Positions 1 to 8,829 of a stretch of 64,000 bases of DNA are shown here, one piece after another. The DNA comes from Bradyrhizobium nanningense (GTDB lineage Bacteria > Pseudomonadota > Alphaproteobacteria > Rhizobiales > Xanthobacteraceae): NCBI RefSeq assembly GCF_004114535.1, contig NZ_LBJC01000019.1, positions 186,001 to 250,000 on the forward strand. Reading direction: 5' to 3'. Positions within the stretch are counted from its first letter, which is position 1. The number at the start of each line of letters is the position of its first letter. The translations under genes and the position numbers were made by a program. The notes beneath the pieces are model-generated. The model was not told where the DNA came from and did no database searches. It worked only from the letters and a program-made list of their open reading frames with translations.

Positions 1-233
1 AGCCCTTCGGCGGTGATCTGGATGTCGCCGACAGGACCGCAGGACAGCACATGGGTGACGTTGCCGAACGCATCCTCGTGCATGTCGAGCTTGGTGTCCG
101 TGGAGACGTCGATCTGCCATTCCGCCACATATTGCCCGTCATGGCTGCCGGGCGTCATGCGCAGGATCTGGATCACGCTCGTGGCCGGCGGCTCGTAGCG
201 ATAAGTCGTGGTGTGCAGGATTCGCAGGCGCAT
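1..233 (-). CDS. Transglutaminase family protein, N-terminal part (cut by window edge)
   Basis: Only the first 77 codons are inside the window; the gene continues beyond base 1. The reverse-strand reading starts MRLRILHTTTYRYEPPA and contains the bacterial transglutaminase N-terminal (BTAL-type) beta-region, with the typical TTTYRYE opening and HEDAFGNVTH segment. The catalytic Cys-His-Asp core would lie outside. It follows the alpha-E gene on the same strand after a 111-base gap that holds a palindromic repeat. In bacteria this trio (ATP-grasp, alpha-E, transglutaminase) is a recurrent cluster of unproven biochemical role, thought to make or process peptides. Confidence 0.85.
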   Translation of the reverse strand, partial: MRLRILHTTTYRYEPPATSVIQILRMTPGSHDGQYVAEWQIDVSTDTKLDMHEDAFGNVTHVLSCGPVGDIQITAEG

Positions 234-251
234 GAGGAACCGTTGTGCTTG

Positions 252-340
252 CGTCGTCATTCCGGGGCGATGCGCGAGCATCGAGCCCGGAATCTCGAGA
301 TTCCGGGTCTGGTCCTTCGGACCATCCCGGAATGACGACG
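252..340. repeat. Dispersed palindromic element between alpha-E and transglutaminase genes
   Basis: The ends form a perfect 15-base inverted repeat, CGTCGTCATTCCGGG at 252-266 and CCCGGAATGACGACG at 326-340, with smaller internal palindromes (GGAATCTCGAGATTCC, GGTCCTTCGGACC). It has the look of a REP/BIME-like element and sits inside an operon gap, where the transcript would fold into a long hairpin. Confidence 0.75.
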
Positions 341-344
341 TTCA

Positions 345-1289
345 TCAGATCAAATACTGCTTCGTGATGATTTCGCCCAGCCTGGAATTGTCCGTGATGA
401 ATTCCTGAATGAATTCATGGACGCCGTGCTGGAAAATGTCGTTCATGTTGCTGTGCTCCAGCCGGTTGCGGATGCCGCGGGCGTGGCGCTGGGCCGCGCC
501 CTGGCGGCCATAGGCGACGCCGATCTGGTCGAGGTTGCGCACGAGATTGCCGTAGCAGCTGGCCAGCGAGCGCGGCAGCGTATCGTTGAGGATGAGCAGG
601 TCCGCGATCAGCCAGGGTTTGAGCGTCTCGCGATAGACCCAGTGATAGGCCGTCAGCGCCGAGACCGAGCGCAGGATCGAGCTCCATTGATAGAAGTCGA
701 GCGGGCCGCCGACATGCTCCTCCTCGGGCAGCAGCACGTGATACTTCACGTCGAGAATGCGCGCGGTGTTGTCGGCGCGCTCCAGGTGCACGCCCATCCG
801 CGAGAACCAGTAGGCGTCGTTGCGAAGCATGGTCCGGTAGGCCGAGCCGTCGAAGCGCAGCGAGGTCTCCTGCACGAAGCGCAAAAATTTGGCGAGGTCT
901 TCGCGCGTCGAGGTGCCCTTGCTCCAGACCGCCTGAAGCTCGATCCAGGCCGAGTTGATGGTGTCCCACATCTCGCTGGTCAGCGCGGTGCGCACCGAAC
1001 GCGAGTTCAGCCGCGCCGCCTCGATGCAGTTCCTGATCGAGGACGGGTTGTCGACGGAGAAAGAGAGATAGTCGACGACGTTGTGCTCGTTGGCTTCCTC
1101 ATAGGTCTGATAGAAGCTGGCGGCGACGCCGGCGGTGAGCAGCGCCGAGTCCCATTCGTTGGTCTTGCCGATATAGGCGGCGGGAAGCGCGGTGACGCGC
1201 AAGGTCGCATCGATGGTGCGCGCGAGATATTCGGCCCGTTCGACGTAGCGGGCGAGCCAGTAGAGGTTTTCGGCGGTACGCGACAGCAT
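345..1289 (-). CDS. Alpha-E domain-containing protein
   Basis: A 314-residue protein, full length for the alpha-E family (COG2307), which is an all-alpha fold of unknown activity. It opens MLSRTAENLYWLARYVERAE, the family signature, and keeps the conserved RADNTARILDVKYH and LPRSLASC segments. Its start lies only 4 bases after the stop of the upstream ATP-grasp gene, so the two are almost certainly co-transcribed. In other genomes the family accompanies circularly permuted ATP-grasp ligases, transglutaminases and the Anbu proteasome-like protease. No catalytic residues can be named from sequence. Confidence 0.92.
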   Translation of the reverse strand: MLSRTAENLYWLARYVERAEYLARTIDATLRVTALPAAYIGKTNEWDSALLTAGVAASFYQTYEEANEHNVVDYLSFSVDNPSSIRNCIEAARLNSRSVRTALTSEMWDTINSAWIELQAVWSKGTSTREDLAKFLRFVQETSLRFDGSAYRTMLRNDAYWFSRMGVHLERADNTARILDVKYHVLLPEEEHVGGPLDFYQWSSILRSVSALTAYHWVYRETLKPWLIADLLILNDTLPRSLASCYGNLVRNLDQIGVAYGRQGAAQRHARGIRNRLEHSNMNDIFQHGVHEFIQEFITDNSRLGEIITKQYLI

Positions 1290-1293
1290 CTGT

Positions 1294-2712
1294 CTACTCG
1301 TCCAGGATCCAGGTGTCTTTGGTGCCGCCGCCCTGGCTCGAATTCACTACCAGGGAACCTTCCTTCAGCGCAACACGTGTCAGTCCGCCCGGCACGATGG
1401 TGGTGCGCTTGCTGCCGGTGAGCACGAAGGGCCGCAAATCGACGTGGCGTGGCGCAAGGCCTGATGCCGTGCAGGTCGGACAGGTCGAGAGCGCCAGCGT
1501 CGGCTGCGCGATAAAACCTTCCGGCTCGCGCTTGAGCTTCTCGCGGAACGCTTCGATCGTGGCTTTGGTCGCAGCGGGGCCGATCAGCATGCCGTAGCCG
1601 CCGGAGCCGTGAACCTCCTTGACGACGAGCTCGCTCAAATTGTCCAGCACGTAGGCGAGATCCTTCGGCTCGCGGCAGCGCCAGGTCGGCACGTTCTTCA
1701 GGATCGGCTCCTCGCCGAGATAGAATTTCACGATGTCCGGCATGTAGGAGTAGATCGCCTTGTCGTCGGCGATGCCGGTGCCGACGGCGTTGGCGAGCGT
1801 GATGTTGCCGGCCGCATAGGCGGACATCAGCCCGGGCACGCCCAGCACGGAATCGGGACGGAAGGTGAGGGGATCGAGGAAGTCGTCGTCGACGCGGCGA
1901 TAGATCACGTCGACCCGCTTCAAGCCTTCCGTCGTCCGCATGAACACTTCGTTGTTCTTGACGATGAGATCGCGGCCCTCGACCAGCTCGATGCCGAGCT
2001 TGTCGGCGAGGAAGGAGTGCTCGTAATAGGCCGAGTTGTAGACGCCGGGGGTGAGCAGGGCCACCGTCGGCTCGCCGGAGGCGCTTTGCGGCGCGACCGA
2101 GCGCAGCGCGGCGAGCAGTTCGTCCGGATAGCGTTCGACCGGCGCCACCCTGTGGCGGGCGAACAGATCCGGAAACAGCCGCATCATGATCTCGCGGTTT
2201 TCCAGCATGTAGGAGACGCCGGACGGCGTGCGGGCATTGTCTTCCAGCACGATGAAGTCCTCGGCATCGACCCGGACGATGTCGATGCCGGCGATGTGCA
2301 CATAGACGTCGTGAGGCACCTGCTGGCCGTTCATCTCGGGCCGGAACACCGGGTTCTGAAAGATCAGATCGTCGGGCACGATTTCGGCGCGGAGGATGTC
2401 GCGGCCGTGATAGATGTCGCGCAGGAACATGTTGAGCGCGCGCACGCGCTGCTTCAGGCCCTTCTCCAGCAGTGCCCATTCCTTGCCGGACATGATCCGC
2501 GGGATCACGTCGAAGGGGATCAGGCGCTCGGTGGACTCGGCCTCGCCGTAGACCGCGAAGGTGATGCCGATTCGGCGGAACAGGAGCTCGGCCTCCTGGC
2601 GGCGATATTCGAGCGCCTCAGGGGGCGTCTCCTTGAGCCAGCGCGCCAGCTCCTGATAGGCAGGGCGCAGATCCCCGCCGGGAATGTTCATTTCATCAAA
2701 CGCGACTGCCAT
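1294..2712 (-). CDS. Circularly permuted ATP-grasp type 2 protein
   Basis: A 472-residue predicted ATP-dependent carboxylate-amine ligase of the COG2308 family. Conserved blocks include GVYNSAYYEHSFLADKLGI and KEVHGSGGYGMLIGP, the latter matching the glycine-rich nucleotide-binding part. The ATG at 2712 (MAVAFDEMN) is preferred; an in-frame ATG at 2853 adds 47 residues of arginine/proline-rich sequence that looks untranslated. It is the first gene of the three-gene minus-strand operon. By family knowledge such enzymes are expected to form peptide or amide bonds; the substrate is unknown. A 279-base gap separates it from a divergent gene and must contain both promoters. Confidence 0.92.
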   Translation of the reverse strand: MAVAFDEMNIPGGDLRPAYQELARWLKETPPEALEYRRQEAELLFRRIGITFAVYGEAESTERLIPFDVIPRIMSGKEWALLEKGLKQRVRALNMFLRDIYHGRDILRAEIVPDDLIFQNPVFRPEMNGQQVPHDVYVHIAGIDIVRVDAEDFIVLEDNARTPSGVSYMLENREIMMRLFPDLFARHRVAPVERYPDELLAALRSVAPQSASGEPTVALLTPGVYNSAYYEHSFLADKLGIELVEGRDLIVKNNEVFMRTTEGLKRVDVIYRRVDDDFLDPLTFRPDSVLGVPGLMSAYAAGNITLANAVGTGIADDKAIYSYMPDIVKFYLGEEPILKNVPTWRCREPKDLAYVLDNLSELVVKEVHGSGGYGMLIGPAATKATIEAFREKLKREPEGFIAQPTLALSTCPTCTASGLAPRHVDLRPFVLTGSKRTTIVPGGLTRVALKEGSLVVNSSQGGGTKDTWILDE

Positions 2713-2991
2713 AGATCCCGACTTGTCTCCGCAAGGCGTTGCGCCATTGGACAGGCCGCAAGGCCTTGGTGAAGACCGCAACGTCCTGTGGCCATGCGGC
2801 AAGAGTGCATGACTTTCATGTGGTAGCAAGGGCCGGGCCAGCGCGATAAGCATGGACTGGCAGCATTTGCCGGGGGTGGCTGGCGGCTTGCCCGAAAAAA
2901 TGGCGGAGGACTGCTTATTTCGGCAGCAAAACCGCGTGACTTCAACGCGTTACCCCGGCAAAGTCGGCGTCACAGGTGAGGGACTTAAGGC

Positions 2992-3729
2992 ATGAGCGAG
3001 ATCGTCACGGCGGGCATTCTGGTCATTGGCGACGAAATCCTGTCCGGCCGGACCAAGGACAAGAATATCGGCTTCATCGCCGAATACCTGACCAATATCG
3101 GCATCGACTTGAAGGAAGTCCGGGTCGTCTCCGACGACGAGGCCGACATCATCGCGGCCTTGAACGCACTGCGGCATCGCTACACTTACGTCTTCACCAC
3201 CGGCGGCATCGGGCCGACCCATGACGACATCACCGCCGACAGCGTCGCCAAGGCGTTCGGCGTCGGCATCGACCACCATCCGGAAGTCGTCGCCCGTTTC
3301 CGCGAGCGCTGGAGCGAGCAGGACCTCAACGAGGCCCGTCTGCGCATGGCCCGGATTCCTGCCGGTGCCGAGCTGATCCAGAGCGCGACCATCCTCGCCC
3401 CCGGCTTCAAGATCGGCAATGTCATCGTCATGGCGGGTGTGCCGTCGATCATGCAGGCGATGATGGACATCGTTGCGCCCAAGCTGAAATCGGGCGTGCG
3501 CATGCTCTCCGACACGGTGCGCGCCAATGCGCGCGAGGGCGACATCGGCAGTCCGCTGCGGGCGATCGCCGCCGCCCATCCCGACACCATCATCGGCAGC
3601 TATCCCTTCATGGACGAGGACTCGAAGCCGAACACCAACCTGGTGGTGCGCTCGCGCGATTCGGAGAAGCTGGCGGCAGCAATGGCTGCGGTGAAGGAGA
3701 TGCTGGCAGGATTGAACGTCAGCCGTTAA
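2992..3729 (+). CDS. Competence/damage-inducible CinA-like protein, stand-alone molybdopterin-binding domain
   Basis: A 245-residue protein made of the MoCF_biosynth (MogA/CinA N-terminal) fold. [18 protein letters not shown] near the start and [15 protein letters not shown] around residues 65-80 are the diagnostic blocks. The C-terminal nicotinamide-nucleotide amidase domain of full CinA is absent. This short form is common in alphaproteobacteria. It may act in pyridine-nucleotide repair or cofactor handling, but its substrate cannot be read from sequence. It is followed after 41 bases by gpt on the same strand. Confidence 0.9.
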   Translation: MSEIVTAGILVIGDEILSGRTKDKNIGFIAEYLTNIGIDLKEVRVVSDDEADIIAALNALRHRYTYVFTTGGIGPTHDDITADSVAKAFGVGIDHHPEVVARFRERWSEQDLNEARLRMARIPAGAELIQSATILAPGFKIGNVIVMAGVPSIMQAMMDIVAPKLKSGVRMLSDTVRANAREGDIGSPLRAIAAAHPDTIIGSYPFMDEDSKPNTNLVVRSRDSEKLAAAMAAVKEMLAGLNVSR

Positions 3730-3770
3730 AGCCCCGGCTTGCTGGACGTTTTACGACGCAGGAGACGACA

Positions 3771-4298
3771 ATGGCTGGTGAAGCACCGGAACTGAGCGCA
3801 CAGGAGCGGGCGGGCAGGGCCTTTCCGGTCTCGTGGGACCAGTTCCACCGGGACTGCCGGGCGCTGACCTGGCGGCTCAACGAGGTCGGTCCGTTCCACG
3901 CGGTGATCGCGATCACGCGCGGCGGCCTCGTGCCGGCCGCGATCGTGGCGCGCGAGCTCGGCGTGCGCGTGATCGATACGGTCTGTATCGCGAGCTACGA
4001 TCACGACAAGCAGGGCGAGCTCCAGGTGCTCAAGGGCATTTCGGAACAGGCCATGAAGCTCGGCGGCGGCACCGGCAAGGGGCTGCTGATCGTCGACGAC
4101 CTCGTCGACACCGGCAAGACCGGCAGGCTGGTGCGCGAGATGCTGCCGGACGCGCATTTCGCCACCGTCTACGCCAAGCCGAAGGGGCGCCCGCTGGTCG
4201 ACACCTTCATCACGGAGGTCTCGCAGGATACCTGGATCTTCTTCCCCTGGGACACCGCGCTGTCCTACCACCCGCCGCTGCGCGACGGGGCGGCGTGA
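3771..4298 (+). CDS. gpt: Xanthine phosphoribosyltransferase
   Basis: A 175-residue purine-salvage enzyme that transfers xanthine or guanine onto PRPP to give XMP or GMP. The PRPP-binding signature [13 protein letters not shown] is at residues 105-117, and the flexible-loop region with [10 protein letters not shown] lies near residues 75-83. The C-terminal TWIFFPWD block is typical of Gpt-type enzymes and contacts the base. Length fits the family. The ATG at 3771 follows a purine-rich stretch (GGAGACGACA). It probably shares a transcript with the upstream CinA-like gene. Confidence 0.92.
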   Translation: MAGEAPELSAQERAGRAFPVSWDQFHRDCRALTWRLNEVGPFHAVIAITRGGLVPAAIVARELGVRVIDTVCIASYDHDKQGELQVLKGISEQAMKLGGGTGKGLLIVDDLVDTGKTGRLVREMLPDAHFATVYAKPKGRPLVDTFITEVSQDTWIFFPWDTALSYHPPLRDGAA

Positions 4299-4309
4299 GT
4301 TTTCTTCAC

Positions 4310-4452
4310 CTCGCCCCGCTTGCGGGGAGAGGTCGGATTGCATCGAAGATGCAATCCGGGTGAGGGGGAGCTTCCGCGAGTCCGTCTGTCACCTTATCTG
4401 TAGAGGCAGCCCCTCGCCCCAACCCTCTCCCCGTAAGAATGGGGAGAGGGAG
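4310..4452. repeat. Composite palindromic repeat
   Basis: The non-coding gap after gpt contains GCTTGCGGGGAGAGG, a perfect GATTGCATC-GAA-GATGCAATC hairpin, and a C/T-rich arm (CCTCTCCCC) paired with GGGGAGAGGG further on. The arrangement resembles the CTCTCCCC...GGGGAGAG intergenic repeats scattered through Bradyrhizobium and Rhodopseudomonas genomes. It probably forms a stable stem-loop downstream of gpt. Confidence 0.65.
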
Positions 4453-4464
4453 TAGACTCGCACC

Positions 4465-5082
4465 ATGCCCCTGCAAAACCGCGTCACGCCCACCGGCGAC
4501 ATCATCGCCACTCCGCATCGCGGCAGGTTCACCGGCAATCGCGGCATCATCCACGATCCCGCGACCAAGACGCTGCTGAAGAAGCGCTGGTCGTCGCCGG
4601 CCTGGATTATTTGCCTATGCGAATTCCGCGGCTGGCGGCGGCCGGTGATGGCGCGGCGGAGCTGGACCGAGCTGTTCTTTCTCGACGAAGCCACTGCCTT
4701 CGCCGCGGGGCACCGCCCCTGCTTCTTCTGCCGCCGCGACGATGCCAACCGCTTTCGCGCGGCATGGGAGCGGGGCAATGGCGCAAGCAAGGTGAGCGCA
4801 AAGGCGATGGACACAAGGCTGCACCTGGAGCGTCTGGACCACGGCCGCAAGCGCCTGCACGCGTTGCCAGGACGGCTCGCAGACCTGCCCGATGGCGCGA
4901 TGCTGCAGCAGGGCGAGCAGAGCTTTCTGATGATGAAAGGCCGGCCGCTGCTATGGTCGCCAGCCGGCTATTTGCAGGCCGAGCACGGGCTTGAGGGGCC
5001 AATGCTGCTGACGCCCCCGTCCACATTGCGGGCGCTAAGCGCCGGCTATCAGCCGGCGCTGCATCCAACCGCTCTGGACTAG
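4465..5082 (+). CDS. Conserved hypothetical protein
   Basis: A 205-residue soluble protein with no recognised domain. It has a CFFCRRDDANRFR motif near residues 90-102 that could bind metal, and a tail of small aromatic and proline residues. There is no signal peptide or membrane segment. The ATG at 4465 follows the GGGGAGAGGGAG of the preceding repeat, which may serve as its ribosome site. Coding character is good and the longest opposing frames are lower quality. Function is not recognised. Confidence 0.75.
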   Translation: MPLQNRVTPTGDIIATPHRGRFTGNRGIIHDPATKTLLKKRWSSPAWIICLCEFRGWRRPVMARRSWTELFFLDEATAFAAGHRPCFFCRRDDANRFRAAWERGNGASKVSAKAMDTRLHLERLDHGRKRLHALPGRLADLPDGAMLQQGEQSFLMMKGRPLLWSPAGYLQAEHGLEGPMLLTPPSTLRALSAGYQPALHPTALD

Positions 5083-5107
5083 CAGAGGGACTTGCGGGTC
5101 ACCGCCA

Positions 5108-6130
5108 TCACCCGAGCTTCTCGCGCGCCAGCGCCGCGCCTGCGCCGAGCGCCATCAGCTTGGCTTCGGCGATCTCGCGCCGCATCGGCGCCATGCCGCA
5201 ATTGGTGGTGGCGATGATGTTGCTCTTGGGCACGAACTTCGACACGGCGTCGATCACCTGCACGACATCCTCGGCGGTCTCCACCGCATCGCTGGCGACG
5301 TCGATCACGCCGGCCTGCACGATCTTGTTCTTCAGGAGCGCGAGCAGGTCGAGCGGGACCTTCGAATTGCGACATTCGATCGCGACCTGCTGGATCGGGC
5401 TGGCGTCGATTGCGGGAAAGATCTGCTCATACTGCCGCCATTGGCTGCCTAACGTCTCCTTCCAGTCGGTGTTGGCCTTGATGCCGTAGCCGTAGCAGAT
5501 GTGCACGGCAGTGGCGCAGGTCAGCCCCTGCGCGGCGCGCTCCAGCGCCTTGATGCCCCAATCGTTGACCTCGTCCATGTAGACGTTGAAAGCGGGCTCG
5601 TCGAACTGCACGAGATCGACGCCGTCGGCCTGCAATGCCTTGGCTTCCTCGTTGAGCAGCTCGGCGAAGGCAAACGCCATCTTGACGCGATCGCCATAAT
5701 AGCGATCGGCGATGGTGTCTATGATGGTCATCGGGCCGGGCAGGGTGAACTTCAGCTTCTTCCGGGTGTGGGTGCGGGCCACCCGCGCCTCGAAGGCATG
5801 CACGCGATCCTTCAAGCGAAGCGGTGCGACCACCTGCGGCACCATCGCCTTGTAGCGATCTTTCCGGATGCCCATCTCGACCTTGTGGGCGAAATCGATG
5901 CCGTCGATCTTCTCCAGGAAACCGTGGACGAAATGCTGGCGGGCCTGCTCGCCCTCGGTGAGGATGTCGATGCCGGCGTCCTCCTGGATCTTCAGCCAGA
6001 TCAGCGTCGCATCGCGCTTGGCACGGAGCAGCTCATCGCCTTGCGACTTCCAGGGCGCCCAGAGCATGTTGGGCTCGGCGAGCCATTCCGGCTTCGGCAA
6101 GGAGCCGGCGATCGTGGTTGGAAACAGCAT
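5108..6130 (-). CDS. Core MetE-like methionine synthase (cobalamin-independent family, C-terminal domain only)
   Basis: A 340-residue beta-barrel protein equal to the catalytic C-terminal half of MetE. The zinc ligands are all present: H210 and C212 in VHICYG, E252 in IECRNS and C311 in TTNCGMAP. The N-terminal half that helps full MetE bind methyltetrahydrofolate is missing, so this is the short or core form. Such forms may use another methyl donor. The ATG at 6130 is preferred because GGGAGGG lies just upstream; an extension to 6172 adds 14 residues. It is divergent from the GST gene. Confidence 0.87.
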   Translation of the reverse strand: MLFPTTIAGSLPKPEWLAEPNMLWAPWKSQGDELLRAKRDATLIWLKIQEDAGIDILTEGEQARQHFVHGFLEKIDGIDFAHKVEMGIRKDRYKAMVPQVVAPLRLKDRVHAFEARVARTHTRKKLKFTLPGPMTIIDTIADRYYGDRVKMAFAFAELLNEEAKALQADGVDLVQFDEPAFNVYMDEVNDWGIKALERAAQGLTCATAVHICYGYGIKANTDWKETLGSQWRQYEQIFPAIDASPIQQVAIECRNSKVPLDLLALLKNKIVQAGVIDVASDAVETAEDVVQVIDAVSKFVPKSNIIATTNCGMAPMRREIAEAKLMALGAGAALAREKLG

Positions 6131-6263
6131 GGCGGCCCTCCCGGCGGGTTGTGTTGCGCCCCTTCCTGCCATGTCTTAACGTCGAGGTACAGAACAACAA
6201 AAGTCGTCATTTGGCTGGCGGCATCGACAGGGAAGGCCAGAAGGAAATGCCAAGGGAAAGGTC

Positions 6264-6965
6264 ATGATCGACCTCTATTATGCGCCGACGCCGAACGGCT
6301 GGAAGATCTCGATCATGCTGGAGGAGCTCGGGCTTCCCTATGACGTGAAGCCCGTCAACATCCGCGCTGGCGAGCAGTTCGCTCCTGAGTTTCTGGCGAT
6401 CTCCCCGAACAACCGCATCCCTGCCATCGTCGACCACGCACCCGCCGACGGCGGTGGACCGTTCTCGATCTTCGAGACCGGCGCAATCCTGATCTATCTC
6501 GCGGAAAAGACCGGCCGTTTCTTGCCTGCCGACTTGCGGGGCCGCTCCGCGACGATCCAGTGGGTGATGTGGCAGATGGCCGGCCTCGGACCGATGCTCG
6601 GCCAGCACGGCCACTTCGCGCTCTATGCGGCGGAGAAGATTCCTTACGCAATCGAGCGCTACCGCGACGAGGCGGCCCGGCTCTACGGGGTGCTCGACCG
6701 GCAGCTCGAGAAGACCGGCGCCCATGTCGCCGGCGATTATTCCATCGCCGACATCGCCTGCTTCCCCTGGACCATGACCCACAAGGCGCAAGGCTTTACG
6801 CTGGACGACTATCCGAACGTCAAACGCTGGTATGCCGAGGTCCGAGCCAGGCCGCAGGTGCAGGCGGGGCTCGCGATCGGCAAATTCGTCAAAGAGCCGT
6901 TCGACGAGGAATCACGCAAGATCATGTTCGGGCAGAGGGCTAAGGAAGTGTTGGGAAGGAAGTAG
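6264..6965 (+). CDS. Glutathione S-transferase (nu-class/YfcG-like)
   Basis: A 233-residue protein with an N-terminal thioredoxin-like domain (MIDLYYAPTPNGWKI, then PNNRIPAIVDH for the cis-Pro glutathione site) and an all-helical C-terminal domain with a SIADIACFPW N-capping motif. The short opening with PTPNGWK, instead of a tyrosine or serine active site, matches YfcG/YghU-type enzymes that often have disulfide reductase activity. The next two genes are also reductive or glutathione-linked, suggesting a small detoxification cluster. Confidence 0.9.
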   Translation: MIDLYYAPTPNGWKISIMLEELGLPYDVKPVNIRAGEQFAPEFLAISPNNRIPAIVDHAPADGGGPFSIFETGAILIYLAEKTGRFLPADLRGRSATIQWVMWQMAGLGPMLGQHGHFALYAAEKIPYAIERYRDEAARLYGVLDRQLEKTGAHVAGDYSIADIACFPWTMTHKAQGFTLDDYPNVKRWYAEVRARPQVQAGLAIGKFVKEPFDEESRKIMFGQRAKEVLGRK

Positions 6966-6981
6966 GCCTCCGCTCCCTCCT

Positions 6982-7097
6982 CGTCATTGCGAGGAGCTCG
7001 CGACAAAATTGCGAAGCAATTTTGCGCGGGCGACGAAGCAATCCAGACTGTCGCCGCGGAAAGTTTCCGGATTGCTTCGCTTCGCTCGCAATGACGG
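6982..7097. repeat. Dispersed palindromic element, family A copy 1
   Basis: The element starts CGTCATTGCGAGGAG and ends GCTCGCAATGACGG, making terminal inverted repeats. An inner hairpin AAAATTGC-GAA-GCAATTTT and paired GAAGCAATCC/GGATTGCTTC arms add structure. Near-identical copies occur at 17960-18076 and, shortened, at 43938-44018. This copy fills the gap between the GST gene and the isomerase gene. Confidence 0.85.
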
Positions 7098-7135
7098 AAG
7101 ATAGAGTCTAGCGGATAAAAGAAAAAGGAAACGCC

Positions 7136-7744
7136 ATGATCGAATTCTTCTTCGACTGCTCCAGCCCCTGGACCTATCTCGCCTTCCACAACATCCAGCC
7201 GCTCGCCAAGGAGTTGGGCGCCGAGATCGTCTGGCGGCCGATCCTGGTCGGCGGCATCTTCAACACCGTCAACCCGAGCGTCTATGCGCAGCGGGAGAAG
7301 CCGGTGCCGCTGAAGGCCCGTTACATGAAGAAAGATCTTCAGGACTGGGCGCGCGCGGCGGGCCTTGAGATCAAGATGCCGCCGACGGTGTTCCCGGTGA
7401 ACAGCGTGAAGGCGATGCGCGGCTGCATCTGGCTTGGCAAGGAGATGGTGCCGTTTGCGACGGCCGTGTTCCAGGCCTATTGGGGCGGTGACAAGGACAT
7501 CTCGCAGGACGCGGTGCTTGCCGACATCTGCAAGCAGGTCGGCATCGACGAGCCAAAATTCTTCGCGGGCATCTCCGAGCAGGGGATCAAGGATCAGCTC
7601 AAGGCGAATACCGAAGAGGTCGTCGCCCGCGGCGGCTTCGGCTCGCCGACGATTTTCGTGGGCAAGACCGACATGTATTTTGGGAACGACCGCCTGCCGC
7701 TGATCCGCGAGGCGCTTTCGCGCAGCAAGGCGAGCGCGGCCTGA
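7136..7744 (+). CDS. 2-hydroxychromene-2-carboxylate isomerase family protein (DsbA-like)
   Basis: A 202-residue DsbA-fold protein of the kappa-GST-related HCCA isomerase group. The active-site segment FFFDCSSPWTYLAF places the glutathione-activating serine in the usual SSPW position, and GGFGSPTIFV near the C terminus is the cis-proline loop. Members isomerise chromene carboxylates in naphthalene breakdown, but most chromosomal copies have unknown substrates. The stop overlaps the next start by one base (TGATG), so translation of the two genes is coupled. Confidence 0.88.
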   Translation: MIEFFFDCSSPWTYLAFHNIQPLAKELGAEIVWRPILVGGIFNTVNPSVYAQREKPVPLKARYMKKDLQDWARAAGLEIKMPPTVFPVNSVKAMRGCIWLGKEMVPFATAVFQAYWGGDKDISQDAVLADICKQVGIDEPKFFAGISEQGIKDQLKANTEEVVARGGFGSPTIFVGKTDMYFGNDRLPLIREALSRSKASAA

Positions 7745-8721
7745 TGGTCCGCGCCGTCGTCTGCCGCACGCTCGGCGAGCCCGAGGCGTTGCGGCTGGAG
7801 GAGTTTCCGTCGCGCCCCCTGAACCCGGGCGAGGTGCGCGTCGCGATCCGCGCCGCCGGGCTGAACTTTCCCGACGTGCTGATGGTCGCGGGCCAATATC
7901 AGCTCAAGCCGGAATTGCCGTTCACGCCCGGCATGGAAGCGGCCGGTGAGGTCACCGAGATTGGCGCCGAGGCAAAAGGTGTTGCCGTCGGTGACAAGGT
8001 CATCGTCAAGATGCGCCACGGCGCGTTTGCGGACGAAGCCGTCGTCACGCCGTCGCAGCTCACCCCTAAGCCGTCGACGTTCGACTACGCCGAGGCTGCG
8101 ACCTATCTTGCCGGTCACGGCACGGCCTATCATGCGCTGATCGATCGGGGCCGGATCGAGCCGGGCGAGGTGCTGCTGGTGCATGGCGCCGGCGGCGGCA
8201 CGGGATTGGCCGCCGTCGAGATCGGCAAGATGCTGGGTGCGATCGTGATCGCGACCGCCTCCAGCGACGAGAAGCTCGCCATTGCGAAATCGCGCGGCGC
8301 CGATCATCTCGTCCGCTACGACCGCGAGCCGTTTCGCGATGCCGTCAAGCGCATCACCGATGGTCGCGGCGCAGACGTCGTGTTCGATCCCGTCGGCGGC
8401 CAGGTCTTTGAAGACTCGATGCGCTGCATCGCCTGGGGCGCGCGGCTGCTGGTGATCGGCTTCACCGGCGGCATCGGCTCGGCGAAGACCAATCTGCTGC
8501 TGATCAAAGGCGCCAGCGTACTCGGCGTCCGCGCCGGAGAGGCCGTGCGCAAGAACCCTGTGCTCGGCGCAGTCCGCCTGAAGGCGCTGCTACAATGGGC
8601 GGAGGAGGGCAAGCTGCGCCCCAACGTCTCGCACCGCTTGCCGCTGCAGGATTATGCCAAGGCAATGCGGCTCTTGATCGATCGCAAGGCGATCGGACGC
8701 GTGGCGCTGATGATGGAGTGA
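7744..8721 (+). CDS. NADPH:quinone oxidoreductase family protein (MDR superfamily, zinc-free)
   Basis: A 325-residue medium-chain dehydrogenase/reductase. The GroES-like N-terminal domain runs to about residue 120, followed by a Rossmann domain with VHGAGGGTGLAAVE at the nucleotide site. The zinc ligands of alcohol dehydrogenases are absent, as expected for quinone or enoyl reductases. It is co-translated with the isomerase through a TGATG overlap. Substrate is not deducible. Confidence 0.9.
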   Translation: MVRAVVCRTLGEPEALRLEEFPSRPLNPGEVRVAIRAAGLNFPDVLMVAGQYQLKPELPFTPGMEAAGEVTEIGAEAKGVAVGDKVIVKMRHGAFADEAVVTPSQLTPKPSTFDYAEAATYLAGHGTAYHALIDRGRIEPGEVLLVHGAGGGTGLAAVEIGKMLGAIVIATASSDEKLAIAKSRGADHLVRYDREPFRDAVKRITDGRGADVVFDPVGGQVFEDSMRCIAWGARLLVIGFTGGIGSAKTNLLLIKGASVLGVRAGEAVRKNPVLGAVRLKALLQWAEEGKLRPNVSHRLPLQDYAKAMRLLIDRKAIGRVALMME

Positions 8722-8829
8722 TCGGCCCTGCCGTATTCGTGAGCAGGTGCCGCCTATCTTTTTCTCACTCGTATAAGGAGTTTTCTTTACCAGTCTGATC
8801 CTATCACGAGTGCGCAATCGCGAACTCTG

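Noticed and set aside
6131..6263. SAM or cobalamin riboswitch upstream of the MetE-like gene
   Set aside because: The short leader has no conserved riboswitch core that I can identify.
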